Shown here: positions 46,305 through 55,074 of the stretch, one piece after another
Numbering within the stretch: the stretch's first letter is position 1
Layout: each line of letters opens with the position of its first letter
Assembly (NCBI GenBank): GCA_963822175.1
Contig: CAWGGJ010000008.1
Coordinates: forward strand, 1,136,780 to 1,200,779
From: FEB-25 sp963822175
GTDB taxonomy: Bacteria; Chloroflexota; Anaerolineae; Anaerolineales; UBA4823
DNA length: 64,000 bases
Direction: 5' to 3'
Program-made: the position numbers and the translations under genes
Notes under the pieces: model-generated
Told to the model about the DNA's origin: nothing
Database searches by the model: none
What the model saw: only the letters and a program-made list of their open reading frames with translations

Positions 46305-49300
46305 ATGTCAGCAAGAAATATGCGATTTGGAAGAATATTGTGGTTGGGATTAAATCTATTTGCGATTGTTTCTTTAATTTTGGTTGCAGGAGTAGGTGAG
46401 GTTAAGGCAACCAAGAACATTTCTTCAGTAAGTAATGTGTTAATCGAACCTGCTGTTTATATTGCCCTTGAAAAGGAAGGTGTGGCGCGAGTCTTAGTCA
46501 TTCTCAATACGCAAGCCGATTTAAACCAAGCAAGGCAACTTGATACCAAGATTGAAAAAGGTACTTTTGTGTATCAGGAGCTGACAAGGGTGGCTAATGA
46601 AACCCAAGCGCCGATAAAAGCTTTCCTGGATGCAAAAAACGCTGAGTACCGCGCATATTGGATACAGAACATGTTCATGGTGACAGTCGACTTGCAACTA
46701 TTGCAAGAAATCGCCAAACAACCAGGAATTGCCAATATCGAGCTCTATCAACAACCATATCTTGATCGAATGGGCAACAATTTGGGAGCATATGGTTCAC
46801 CATTTGGTCCATTACCACCAATAACAGAGCAGACAGGAAAATCAATTATCAGTGGATATGGAAATGAATTTGGACCACTTCCATATGGAAATACAGATGC
46901 CATTGAGTGGAATATCGTGCGGGTAAACGCAGATGATGCCTGGGCGATAGGCGTGGATGGTACAGGTGCAATCATTGGTGACCTGGATACGGGTGTTCAG
47001 TGGGATCATCCAGCTTTGATCAACGAATATCGTGGTTGGAATGGTTCTGTTGCAGACCACAACTATAACTGGTGGGATGGCACCAGTGGATCGCAGGTGC
47101 CGATGGATTATGACACTCATGGTACCCACACCATGGGTACCATTGTTGGCGATGATGGCGGAGCAAACCAGATAGGTATGGCACCGGGTGCAAAATGGAT
47201 CGCCTGCCCTGGGATCGGATCGCCGTATGTAGGACCATTTGAATGCTTTGAATTTTTTCTTGCTCCAACTGATTTGAATGGAAATAACCCGAGGCCTGAT
47301 CTGGCACCACACGTGATCAGCAATTCCTGGAGCTCTGCTGGGACGAATTACCACCCTGCCATTCAGGCCTTATACGCTGCGGGCATATTTTTCTCGAAGT
47401 CAGCTGGCAATACTGGGCCTAGCTGCAGCACGATCACCAATCCTGGTCAATGGTCCGAGGTCACAGCAGCTGCGGCTTTTGCACAGGGGGATACAATCGC
47501 CTCCTTTTCCAGCCGTGGACCAGCCATATTTGGGCACGATTACGTGATGAAACCCGATATTGCTGCACCAGGGGTAAATGTGAGATCTAGCGTTCCAGGC
47601 AATTCGTACACAACGATGCAGGGTACAAGTATGGCATGCCCACACGTCACGGGTGCAGTCGCACTGTTGATTTCTGCCAATCCAGAACTGGCTGGCAGGA
47701 TCGATATTTTACAGATGTTATTGAAACAATATGCCGAGCCAAAGATCAGCAGCCAATGTACGCCTTATGTTGATCACCCCAATGATGTCTGGGGATGGGG
47801 AATATTGAATATATATGAGGCTGTCCTTGCCGCCCAGAATGTGAATATTGGATCTCTCCAAGGTACGATAACTGATTCATCCACGATGAGTCCGATTTCA
47901 AGTGTTGCCTTAACAATCACTGATGTGTCCACATCCTGGAAGTATTCTGGGGTAAGCGACGAGAATGGACAGTATTTGTTGGATTTACCTGCAGGAAATT
48001 ATGATCTGAGTGCAAGTCATTACGGATACATTGATAATTTAGTTTCTGGGATTGAAGTTATCGAAGGAGTTCAGACGACTCAAGACATGGCTTTAGATCC
48101 TGCTCCAGTTTGGTTAGTCTCAGGTGGTGTAACGGATGATCAGAGTGGAGAACCATTATCAGCATCAATCGTATTTGACAAGACTCCACTTGTTGTCCAA
48201 ACAGATCCTTTGACAGGATTTTATGAGGCTGATGTTGCCCAGGGGCATTGGTGGATGGATGTTTCAAGTCCCGGACATACCGGTCAATCCCGTGAAGTGG
48301 ATGTAACGCAAAATCTAATCGAAGATTTCAGCCTGATCCCGATCAATAATTATTATATGCATCGGACGGTGGACGGCGCTTGTGGAACAGCGTTCAATTG
48401 GTTGGATGCAGTCACAGGTGGTACTCCTCAGCCAATGGGAGATGATGCATATAAATTGGTTACACTACCGGCACCATTCACATTCTTTGGAAACACATAT
48501 AACAACATTTATGTAGGTTCGAATGGGATTACCGAATTTTCCTTGGATGGTAGCGCGAATAAATGGAGTGGTCCAATTCCTGATCCGGCTGCACCTAATA
48601 ATGGAGTATATGCTTTCAGTACTGATCTCAATCCTGCCAATGGTGCCCAAGGGAATATCTATACCAAGTACATCGATAACCGATATTTTGTCATCGAATG
48701 GTACCAGGTCCAACATTATCCAAGTGGTAATCCTGAAACCTTCGAAATTATCCTGGATATGGTGACAAAGTATATAACCATTCAATACCTCACGGTTAGC
48801 GATCCAACTGATGTTGTATCAGGGGTTGAGAATTCAACCGGGACTGAAGCGACCCAGTATGCCTACAATGATCCTGCCCTTCTAGCGGATAATATGGCGG
48901 TAACTTTTTATCCGCAGTTTGGAACACCACCTCCTACTGGTGGGGAGGGTATGCTATCAGGCGTGGTTAGTGACGCAGATTCAGGGGCACCCATTCAGGG
49001 TGCGACCGTAGCTGCTGAGGCATATTCAGGTGGTGCTGTATATACATTTACAACCGATGTAAATGGCGAATATACCGCTCCCCTGTGTGCTGACTGGTAC
49101 ACAACTTCTGCCCAGGCAGAGGGATATGACCCTGTTGTGGATGTTAGTGTCACGATATGGGAAGGTGTCCAATCAACCCAGGATTATTCACTAACCCTAA
49201 CCTGTGTGGCATGCACAAATGTAGATTTCACCTGGATGCCAACAATTCCAAAGCAGGGAGAGATCATCACCTTCACTGGAGTTGCATCTGGAACTGAACC

Positions 49301-49496
49301 CATTAGTTATAGCTGGGATTTTGGTGATGGTGCAATCGAACTTGGTCAAACAGTCACCCATAGCTTCGTTGATGCGGGAACCTATACCGTCACATTGACC
49401 GCAGAAAATTGCGCTGGAATCCCCATGACAAAGATTTATGGTATTGATGTTCTAGCAGAGATTAAGAATATTTACCTGCCATTAACGCTAAGATAA
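46305..49496 (+). CDS. Secreted S8 subtilisin-like peptidase with carboxypeptidase-like and PKD domains
   Basis: This 1063-residue extracellular protease has a signal peptide at residues 1-36 (LFAIVSLILVAGV..VKA) and a propeptide-like region at about 45-150. The S8 catalytic domain spans about 200-510, with triad Asp228 (GDLDTGVQ), His272 (THGTHTMG) and Ser442 (QGTSMACPHV), and oxyanion Asn369. It is followed by carboxypeptidase-regulatory-like Ig modules (about 525-600, 610-680 and 895-970) and a PKD-like domain (TFTGVASGTEPISYSWDFGD). It ends in IYLPLTLR, a tail common in secreted Chloroflexota proteins and perhaps an anchoring signal. GAGGAG precedes the ATG. Confidence 0.93.
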   Translation: MSARNMRFGRILWLGLNLFAIVSLILVAGVGEVKATKNISSVSNVLIEPAVYIALEKEGVARVLVILNTQADLNQARQLDTKIEKGTFVYQELTRVANETQAPIKAFLDAKNAEYRAYWIQNMFMVTVDLQLLQEIAKQPGIANIELYQQPYLDRMGNNLGAYGSPFGPLPPITEQTGKSIISGYGNEFGPLPYGNTDAIEWNIVRVNADDAWAIGVDGTGAIIGDLDTGVQWDHPALINEYRGWNGSVADHNYNWWDGTSGSQVPMDYDTHGTHTMGTIVGDDGGANQIGMAPGAKWIACPGIGSPYVGPFECFEFFLAPTDLNGNNPRPDLAPHVISNSWSSAGTNYHPAIQALYAAGIFFSKSAGNTGPSCSTITNPGQWSEVTAAAAFAQGDTIASFSSRGPAIFGHDYVMKPDIAAPGVNVRSSVPGNSYTTMQGTSMACPHVTGAVALLISANPELAGRIDILQMLLKQYAEPKISSQCTPYVDHPNDVWGWGILNIYEAVLAAQNVNIGSLQGTITDSSTMSPISSVALTITDVSTSWKYSGVSDENGQYLLDLPAGNYDLSASHYGYIDNLVSGIEVIEGVQTTQDMALDPAPVWLVSGGVTDDQSGEPLSASIVFDKTPLVVQTDPLTGFYEADVAQGHWWMDVSSPGHTGQSREVDVTQNLIEDFSLIPINNYYMHRTVDGACGTAFNWLDAVTGGTPQPMGDDAYKLVTLPAPFTFFGNTYNNIYVGSNGITEFSLDGSANKWSGPIPDPAAPNNGVYAFSTDLNPANGAQGNIYTKYIDNRYFVIEWYQVQHYPSGNPETFEIILDMVTKYITIQYLTVSDPTDVVSGVENSTGTEATQYAYNDPALLADNMAVTFYPQFGTPPPTGGEGMLSGVVSDADSGAPIQGATVAAEAYSGGAVYTFTTDVNGEYTAPLCADWYTTSAQAEGYDPVVDVSVTIWEGVQSTQDYSLTLTCVACTNVDFTWMPTIPKQGEIITFTGVASGTEPISYSWDFGDGAIELGQTVTHSFVDAGTYTVTLTAENCAGIPMTKIYGIDVLAEIKNIYLPLTLR

Positions 49497-49520
49497 ACAT
49501 TACACTCTATCTAAATTTTG

Positions 49521-49556
49521 CAGAAACGCCTGTGATGTATTTCGCAGGCGTTTCTG
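49521..49556. terminator. Bidirectional terminator between the S8 peptidase and RACE genes
   Basis: A perfect 12-base-pair inverted repeat (CAGAAACGCCTG / CAGGCGTTTCTG) has a 12-base loop. It lies between two convergent genes, 25 bases after one stop and next to the other. T-rich and A-rich flanks exist on both sides. Confidence 0.8.
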
Positions 49557-49557
49557 A

Positions 49558-51390
49558 TTATAGATATAATGATTTGGTAAATATATTGGTGAAGTTTGGA
49601 TGCGCAGATAACTCGATATAATGCACGCGATGGGAGATCTCTTCTGCCAGGCGCCGTTGTTCCATAGACAACAACATCTGCCTGGCGCCTGCACCAGCAG
49701 CATTTCCTACCTGGTGAAATCGATCCAATGGAAGTGATGGAAACATTCCTACCTGAACTGCGCTGGGAATGTTGATATAAGTTCCAAATGCACCAGCAAT
49801 GATAAAATCTTCAATACTCTCTGAAGTAATACCTGCGCTATCCAATAAAATATCAACCCCTGCGCGGATTGCTCCTTTGGCAAGTTGTATCTCGTTTATG
49901 TCCTTACGGGTGATTACCAGGTCACGACCATTTCCAGTTTTTCGATGGTCAACAAGGACGAATTCTCGATTTTGTGACGCTGTTCTTATTAATGGATGCG
50001 ATGTAATAAAGGATCCTCGCTGATCAATAACGCCAATCTCACGCATACATGCAATGGCATCTAAAATACCAGAACCACATATTCCAATGGGGTCAGTATT
50101 ATCGATTGTTTGGATTCGGATTTCACCGTTGATCATTTGAACGCGTTCTATTGCCCCGGGAGCTGCACGCATGCCAGCCTGTATATGGGCTCCCTCAAAG
50201 GCTGGTCCGGATGCGCATGAACATGAATACAGCTGATTATTATGGAGCAGGGATATTTCCGTATTCGTCCCAATATCGAGAGCTATGGTGGTTTTAGTGG
50301 CTGATGATATTCCAGTCGCCAACAACATGGAGACATGATCCGCACCTACATATCCGGCAATATTCGGGGGAAGGTAGATTATTCCACCTGGTGCAATATT
50401 CAAGTTGATGACATGTGCATCAAGCTCAAGTGCTTCGCTAATGGCAGGCACATACGGAGCTACCCCAAGCTGGTGAACCGGTAAACCTGCAAAAAGATGA
50501 TGCATAGCTGTGTTACCTACCACTACAGCTTCAACAATATGCTCTGCTGAAATTGTAGGATCGTTCTTTCTGGCCAACGTGCATAATTCTTGGATCAGCT
50601 GGTTCAATGTTTCCATCAACCTGGATTGGAGAGTTTTGTTACCATTGACGACGTTATTTGTATAACTAATACGGCTGATGACATCTTCTCCAAAGGCAGT
50701 TTGCGGATTCATTGCACCAGCCTTAGCCAGGATATCACCAGTACCAAGGTTACACAGGTAAGCCGCTAATTTTGTGGTTCCTACATCAACCGCCAGCCCA
50801 AGCAATGACACCGTTGTTGGCAATATCGCCACAACTGAGCTATTGCGCATAGCCACTGTTGTTTGCCAGTGTTCCTTGCGTAACATCGGGGATAAGATTT
50901 CAAGTACAGGATACTTTATGTCAATTGGAGGCTGATAACCTTTTTGAGCAAGTCCATCCGTCAGTCGTTTGGTATCTGCTCGAAGATCAGTGATCGTCGG
51001 TTCTGTTAGTGAAAGCTGAACAGGAATGACTGGGGAATCAATGTGAATGGGTAGGGATTGTCCTTCAATCTGCAGCCTTTGCGGTGCCGTGAGCGATTCT
51101 GGAGGAATTTCAATGGTTAAATCACTCTCCGGGTACGACTGGCATGCCAGGCGAAATCCAGAATTAAGCCCATTCTCCGTATAGAGATCTTTTTCTTCAT
51201 CTGTTGGTTCAGACAGCTTTCCCTGTATCAAACGGATTTTACAGCTGTCACAGATACCTACCCCACCACAGATGGAAGCTAATGAAATCCCAGCATCCTG
51301 GGCGGTTGTTAGGAGAGAATCCTTGGCTTTTGAAATTACCCGTTTCCCAACAGGTTGAAAATTGATGGTAAATTCATTCTTATCAGGCAT
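49558..51390 (-). CDS. Reductive activator of corrinoid proteins (2Fe-2S plus ASKHA domain, RACE/DUF4445)
   Basis: RACE proteins use ATP to drive reduction of inactive Co(II) corrinoid proteins so that methyl transfer can continue. Residues 1-95 form a plant-type 2Fe-2S ferredoxin with Cys41, Cys47, Cys50 and Cys83 (ICGGVGICDSCKIRL, LACQSYP). A linker precedes the ASKHA ATPase from about residue 200 (LGLAVDVGTTKLAAYL, ALDIGTNTEISLL, GICGSGILDAIACM, IAGAFGTYINIPSA). The 610-residue length is typical. It overlaps the MetH-activation gene upstream, so the two are one unit. Confidence 0.93.
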   Translation of the reverse strand: MPDKNEFTINFQPVGKRVISKAKDSLLTTAQDAGISLASICGGVGICDSCKIRLIQGKLSEPTDEEKDLYTENGLNSGFRLACQSYPESDLTIEIPPESLTAPQRLQIEGQSLPIHIDSPVIPVQLSLTEPTITDLRADTKRLTDGLAQKGYQPPIDIKYPVLEILSPMLRKEHWQTTVAMRNSSVVAILPTTVSLLGLAVDVGTTKLAAYLCNLGTGDILAKAGAMNPQTAFGEDVISRISYTNNVVNGNKTLQSRLMETLNQLIQELCTLARKNDPTISAEHIVEAVVVGNTAMHHLFAGLPVHQLGVAPYVPAISEALELDAHVINLNIAPGGIIYLPPNIAGYVGADHVSMLLATGISSATKTTIALDIGTNTEISLLHNNQLYSCSCASGPAFEGAHIQAGMRAAPGAIERVQMINGEIRIQTIDNTDPIGICGSGILDAIACMREIGVIDQRGSFITSHPLIRTASQNREFVLVDHRKTGNGRDLVITRKDINEIQLAKGAIRAGVDILLDSAGITSESIEDFIIAGAFGTYINIPSAVQVGMFPSLPLDRFHQVGNAAGAGARQMLLSMEQRRLAEEISHRVHYIELSAHPNFTNIFTKSLYL

Positions 51391-52087
51391 AATGATTTTG
51401 ATATCTACATGTTCCTTTTAAACTGCAATATTCACATGGAATTCCATCAGTAGTTAGATTGTCTCCAATACCCAGCACCATGGATAACGATTTCACCGGG
51501 ACCATCATCCATGAGTCAGTGATCGATACTTGAATCTCTTCACAATCAACTAGCGAAAATATCTGAGGTTGTCCCTGGTCGACTGGCCAACCTAACATAC
51601 CAGGATTCAGCGGTAGTGAAGTGGTCAAGCCGTCATTTTTTACTTGATTTTCAAAATAATTGCATGCCTGGATTGCCAAATCCTCAACTGCTGCAGAACC
51701 TACTCCATCAAGAGCGATCGCAAGACCCGGATCAACCTTGAATAAACTGGCAATATGATCCTCCAACTCTCCTCCGATAGTACAAATCATTACCAGGATT
51801 TCCTGTGCATGTGCAAGATGCTGAGAAACCAACTTACCAGAAAGGAAATGTTTTCCTGGTTTTAAATTACCTATATCTAGCTCCAATCTTTCATGGATAA
51901 AACCTACTACGGGAAATTTACTATAAAGTACTTGAGGGTGGAGATAATGTTTCCCAATCGAGATCGCTTTTTCGTTAATTTTCACTAAGTCTGGGCGACG
52001 TAATCGGATATCACCAGGGTTTGCTCCTTGGGCTCGTAGTACCTGGTCGACATTCAGTTGGAGATCCCATACCTCAAGAATTGGCAT
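51383..52087 (-). CDS. MetH activation-domain-like protein
   Basis: This 234-residue stand-alone protein resembles the activation domain of cobalamin-dependent methionine synthase, which binds SAM during reductive methylation. Motifs are TIGGELEDHIASLFKVDPGL, ALDGVGSAAVEDLAIQACNY and LPLNPGMLGWPVDQGQP. The tail has three cysteines (CEYCSLKGTC), suggesting a metal or Fe-S site. ATG 52087 is used because the TTG at 52105 is poorer. Together with the RACE gene (8-base overlap) it should service a corrinoid methyltransferase encoded elsewhere. Confidence 0.85.
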   Translation of the reverse strand: MPILEVWDLQLNVDQVLRAQGANPGDIRLRRPDLVKINEKAISIGKHYLHPQVLYSKFPVVGFIHERLELDIGNLKPGKHFLSGKLVSQHLAHAQEILVMICTIGGELEDHIASLFKVDPGLAIALDGVGSAAVEDLAIQACNYFENQVKNDGLTTSLPLNPGMLGWPVDQGQPQIFSLVDCEEIQVSITDSWMMVPVKSLSMVLGIGDNLTTDGIPCEYCSLKGTCRYQNHYA

Positions 52088-52128
52088 AAGGCATTCGCTT
52101 AACAAAATTAAGGCTAATCGCTGCTAAA

Positions 52129-53292
52129 TTATACTTCTTTCATCTTTGGCAGCAGGTCTTTCAGCGCTTTTACCAGCAGATCCATTTCCTCGGTGGTATT
52201 GTACCCCTGGACAGAAAGCCGAAGGTAATGTTGATTTTCCCATTCAATATACGGTATTTCAATTTTGAATTCAGAATATAACCTGATCTTTAATTCACTT
52301 AAATCTCTCACTCTTGGGATGGGTATGGTACCCATCTGCTGATAAAAATCCGAATGCAATGGGTATAAAGAAGGTAAAGTGGTTATTTCGCTTATTTTCT
52401 CCATTGTGCTTCGCAGCATTTTATGACAATTTTGTCGCACTTCAACCCAATGATATTTTTCCATAAATTCTATTGCTGCTGGAACGGATAACGCCGCAGC
52501 TGGATCTTTTGTTCCACTCCACTGCAGATAATCAATAAACCTGGACTCACGAGGGACATTATGCCTTGACTGGTATCCCCAGCTCACGATCAATGGTTCG
52601 ATCAAATCTTGCATTTCAGTCCGAGCATATATAAATCCAGCACCTTTTGGGCTAAGCATCCATTTATGGCAATTTCCTATATAAAAATCAGCTTGCAATG
52701 AACCCAAATCGACTTGTATTTGTCCGGGAGCATGGGCACCATCGATTATTGTCAAAATACCATGCTCACGTGCGCGTTGGCAAATCAGCTCTAAAGGGAA
52801 AATGAGTGATGTTGGGGATGCTATATGACTGATAAAAATAACCTTTGTTTTCTGTGTTACTGCCTGCCAGAATTGATCGATGATTTGCTCTGGATTTGTA
52901 ACAGGAAGGGAGATCTTTTGTTGTTTGTATATTGCTCCGGATTGGCTGCAGACGAATTCCCAGGTGAAATTACATGCTCCGTACTCATGATTCGTGGTAA
53001 GTATTTCATCACCAGGATTTAGATGAAGTGATCGTGCAATAATATTTAATCCGTGGGTAGCATTGGGAATATAGACAATATCATCAGCCGAGGCATGGAT
53101 ATAATCACCCAATTTCTGACGCGCCTGCCGGAGATATGGTTCAAGATCAGACCCTAAAAACTTTACTGGCTGCAATTCCAATAATCTTTGCCAGTATTGA
53201 TATTTCTTAAACACCGGTCTCGGACAAGCTCCAAAAGAGCCGTGATTAAGAAAAACGATATTCGGATCAAGTAAGAATAAATCTCGGAGCAT
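52129..53292 (-). CDS. Class V aminotransferase (isopenicillin-N-epimerase-like)
   Basis: This 387-residue PLP enzyme is of the NifS/IPN-epimerase group. FLNHGSFGACPRPVF at the N-terminus, the DGAHAPGQ segment (pyridine-binding Asp) and the Schiff-base Lys in YIGNCHKWMLSPKG are typical. The reaction is not determined; desulfurase, epimerase or lyase activity are all possible. It lies upstream of the corrinoid-activation genes with a 41-base gap and may share their transcript. Confidence 0.9.
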   Translation of the reverse strand: MLRDLFLLDPNIVFLNHGSFGACPRPVFKKYQYWQRLLELQPVKFLGSDLEPYLRQARQKLGDYIHASADDIVYIPNATHGLNIIARSLHLNPGDEILTTNHEYGACNFTWEFVCSQSGAIYKQQKISLPVTNPEQIIDQFWQAVTQKTKVIFISHIASPTSLIFPLELICQRAREHGILTIIDGAHAPGQIQVDLGSLQADFYIGNCHKWMLSPKGAGFIYARTEMQDLIEPLIVSWGYQSRHNVPRESRFIDYLQWSGTKDPAAALSVPAAIEFMEKYHWVEVRQNCHKMLRSTMEKISEITTLPSLYPLHSDFYQQMGTIPIPRVRDLSELKIRLYSEFKIEIPYIEWENQHYLRLSVQGYNTTEEMDLLVKALKDLLPKMKEV

Positions 53293-53450
53293 ATATACCT
53301 ATTCACCCAAGTGGCATAACAGGGCAATTTTATCATTAGAGGGTACAATTACAGGCAAGTTATCGTGCTCCTGACATATATAAGATTATGATATTTTTAA
53401 GTTGATGATACCTAACAGATGGAAAAAGAATAGGTGGTGCGAATAGCGCT

Positions 53451-54392
53451 ATGCGTATAATCATTGCAGGTGGAAGTGGATTAATTGGAAGTCACCTAGT
53501 ATCAGCATTAATCAACGATGGAGACGAGGTGACTATCCTTAGTCGACGTCCTGATTTGACGAATAGGATACCAGGGGGAGCCAAATTTATCCAGTGGGAT
53601 GGAAAAACTTTAGGTGAATGGAGCACTGAGATTGAAAATACCGACGTGATCATAAACCTGGTTGGTGAGAATCTCTTTGGAGATGGCTTTATCCCAGCTC
53701 GATGGACAGCAGCCAGAAAAGAGCGATTGATTCATAGTCGAGTCGATTCCGGTAAAGTCCTGACCAAGGCAATCGAACAGGCGATACGTAAACCGGCAGT
53801 ATTCATCCAGTCTTCTGGAGTAGGATTCTATGGAGTTCATCAAGATAAACCGTTCACAGAAGATGATGCTGGGGGAAACGATTATTTAGCCAACCTGTGC
53901 AAAGAATGGGAGGCTTCAACTTTACCAATCGAAGCGCTTGGGGTAAGGCGAGTGATTATTCGGAGTGGTGTAGTATTAACTAATAAAGGTAGTGCTTTTC
54001 GCCTTTTAGTGTTACCGTATAAATTATTTGTTGGTGGACGAATTGGAACTGGTAGGCAAGTGTATTCTTGGATACATCTTACAGATGAAGTGAAAGCGAT
54101 CAGGTTTTTAATCCATAATGATCATGCAAGTGATGTATTTAATCTTTGTTCACCTTATCCAGTTACAAATGATGAATTTGGACGGCTGATTGCGAAGGTC
54201 ATTAAGCGACCTCACTATTTTCCCATCCCCGGTTTCTTATTGAAAATCATTCTTGGAGAAGTTGCAATAATGGTCTTGGAGGGACAGCGAGTACTTCCCA
54301 ATAAATTATTATCACAAGGATTTGTATTTAAATTTCCGAATTTAGAACAAGCACTTACAGATTTATTAATTAAATCAAAGAGTTTTGCTTAA
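53451..54392 (+). CDS. TIGR01777/SDR39U1-like NAD(P)-binding epimerase
   Basis: This 313-residue extended SDR of the YfcH/SDR39U1 family has an unknown substrate. The NAD(P) loop is IAGGSGLIGSHLVSALINDG at residues 4-23. INLVGENLFGDGFIPARWTA and SSGVGFYG follow, with the family's RIGTGRQVYSWIHLTDEV segment and a C-terminal LLSQGFVFKFPNLEQAL. The start is ATG with a distant GGTGG. It is divergent from the aminotransferase gene. Confidence 0.88.
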   Translation: MRIIIAGGSGLIGSHLVSALINDGDEVTILSRRPDLTNRIPGGAKFIQWDGKTLGEWSTEIENTDVIINLVGENLFGDGFIPARWTAARKERLIHSRVDSGKVLTKAIEQAIRKPAVFIQSSGVGFYGVHQDKPFTEDDAGGNDYLANLCKEWEASTLPIEALGVRRVIIRSGVVLTNKGSAFRLLVLPYKLFVGGRIGTGRQVYSWIHLTDEVKAIRFLIHNDHASDVFNLCSPYPVTNDEFGRLIAKVIKRPHYFPIPGFLLKIILGEVAIMVLEGQRVLPNKLLSQGFVFKFPNLEQALTDLLIKSKSFA

Positions 54393-54437
54393 TACAATTT
54401 TGGCTTCATACACGTTGATTGAAATTGATGATTGGTA

Positions 54438-55055
54438 ATGAAAATATTAGCGGTAAGTGATGTTGTGGTGGATTGGATTTATAGTCCGAAAATCCGGATA
54501 ACGCTCTCGGATGTTGAGATTGCAATTGGTTGTGGTGACCTTCCGCAATACTATCTCGAATTCATAATCAGTGCATTGGATATACCCGTATTCTATGTCC
54601 ATGGAAATCATTCACAGCCTTTGGAGAATCGTGGTGATAATTTCCATTATTCTACGGGTGCGGTAGATTTAAACGGAAGGGTAAGAAGGTTTAAAGGATT
54701 TACTTTTGCCGGAGTTGAAGGGAGTTTGCGATACCGAGAAGGTGAATACCAATATTCTCAATTTGGAATGTGGTTAAATGTATTTAAACTTGTCCCATCA
54801 TTGATCATTAATCGGATTAATACAGGGAAATATTTAAATGTATTTATTTCTCATGCCCCACCGTTTGGTATCCAGGATCAACCTGATTTACCACATCAAG
54901 GCATAAAAGCTTTCCTCTGGCTACTCAACCAATTTCACCCAGATTACCATCTACACGGACATGTCCATGTCTACAGGCCGGATACGGTTACTGAAACCCA
55001 ATATCAAAAAACCAGGGTAGTAAATGCATTTCGTTACCGGATGATAGAACTATAA
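54438..55055 (+). CDS. Metallophosphoesterase (calcineurin-like)
   Basis: This 205-residue phosphoesterase has the two-metal motifs AIGCGDLPQYYLEF, YVHGNHSQPL, FISHAPPFGIQD and YHLHGHVHVYRPD. The first motif is weak (ILAVSDVVVDW lacks the usual D-x-H), so one metal ligand may be absent or replaced. Its substrate is unknown. ATG 54438 is preferred over the TTG two codons upstream. It lies 45 bases after the SDR gene in the same direction. Confidence 0.85.
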   Translation: MKILAVSDVVVDWIYSPKIRITLSDVEIAIGCGDLPQYYLEFIISALDIPVFYVHGNHSQPLENRGDNFHYSTGAVDLNGRVRRFKGFTFAGVEGSLRYREGEYQYSQFGMWLNVFKLVPSLIINRINTGKYLNVFISHAPPFGIQDQPDLPHQGIKAFLWLLNQFHPDYHLHGHVHVYRPDTVTETQYQKTRVVNAFRYRMIEL

Positions 55056-55074
55056 GTTTATTACAAAAGAATAT

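Noticed and set aside
46842..47354. Minus-strand 170-codon frame inside the S8 peptidase
   Set aside because: It is antisense to an intact catalytic domain and shows no family motifs.
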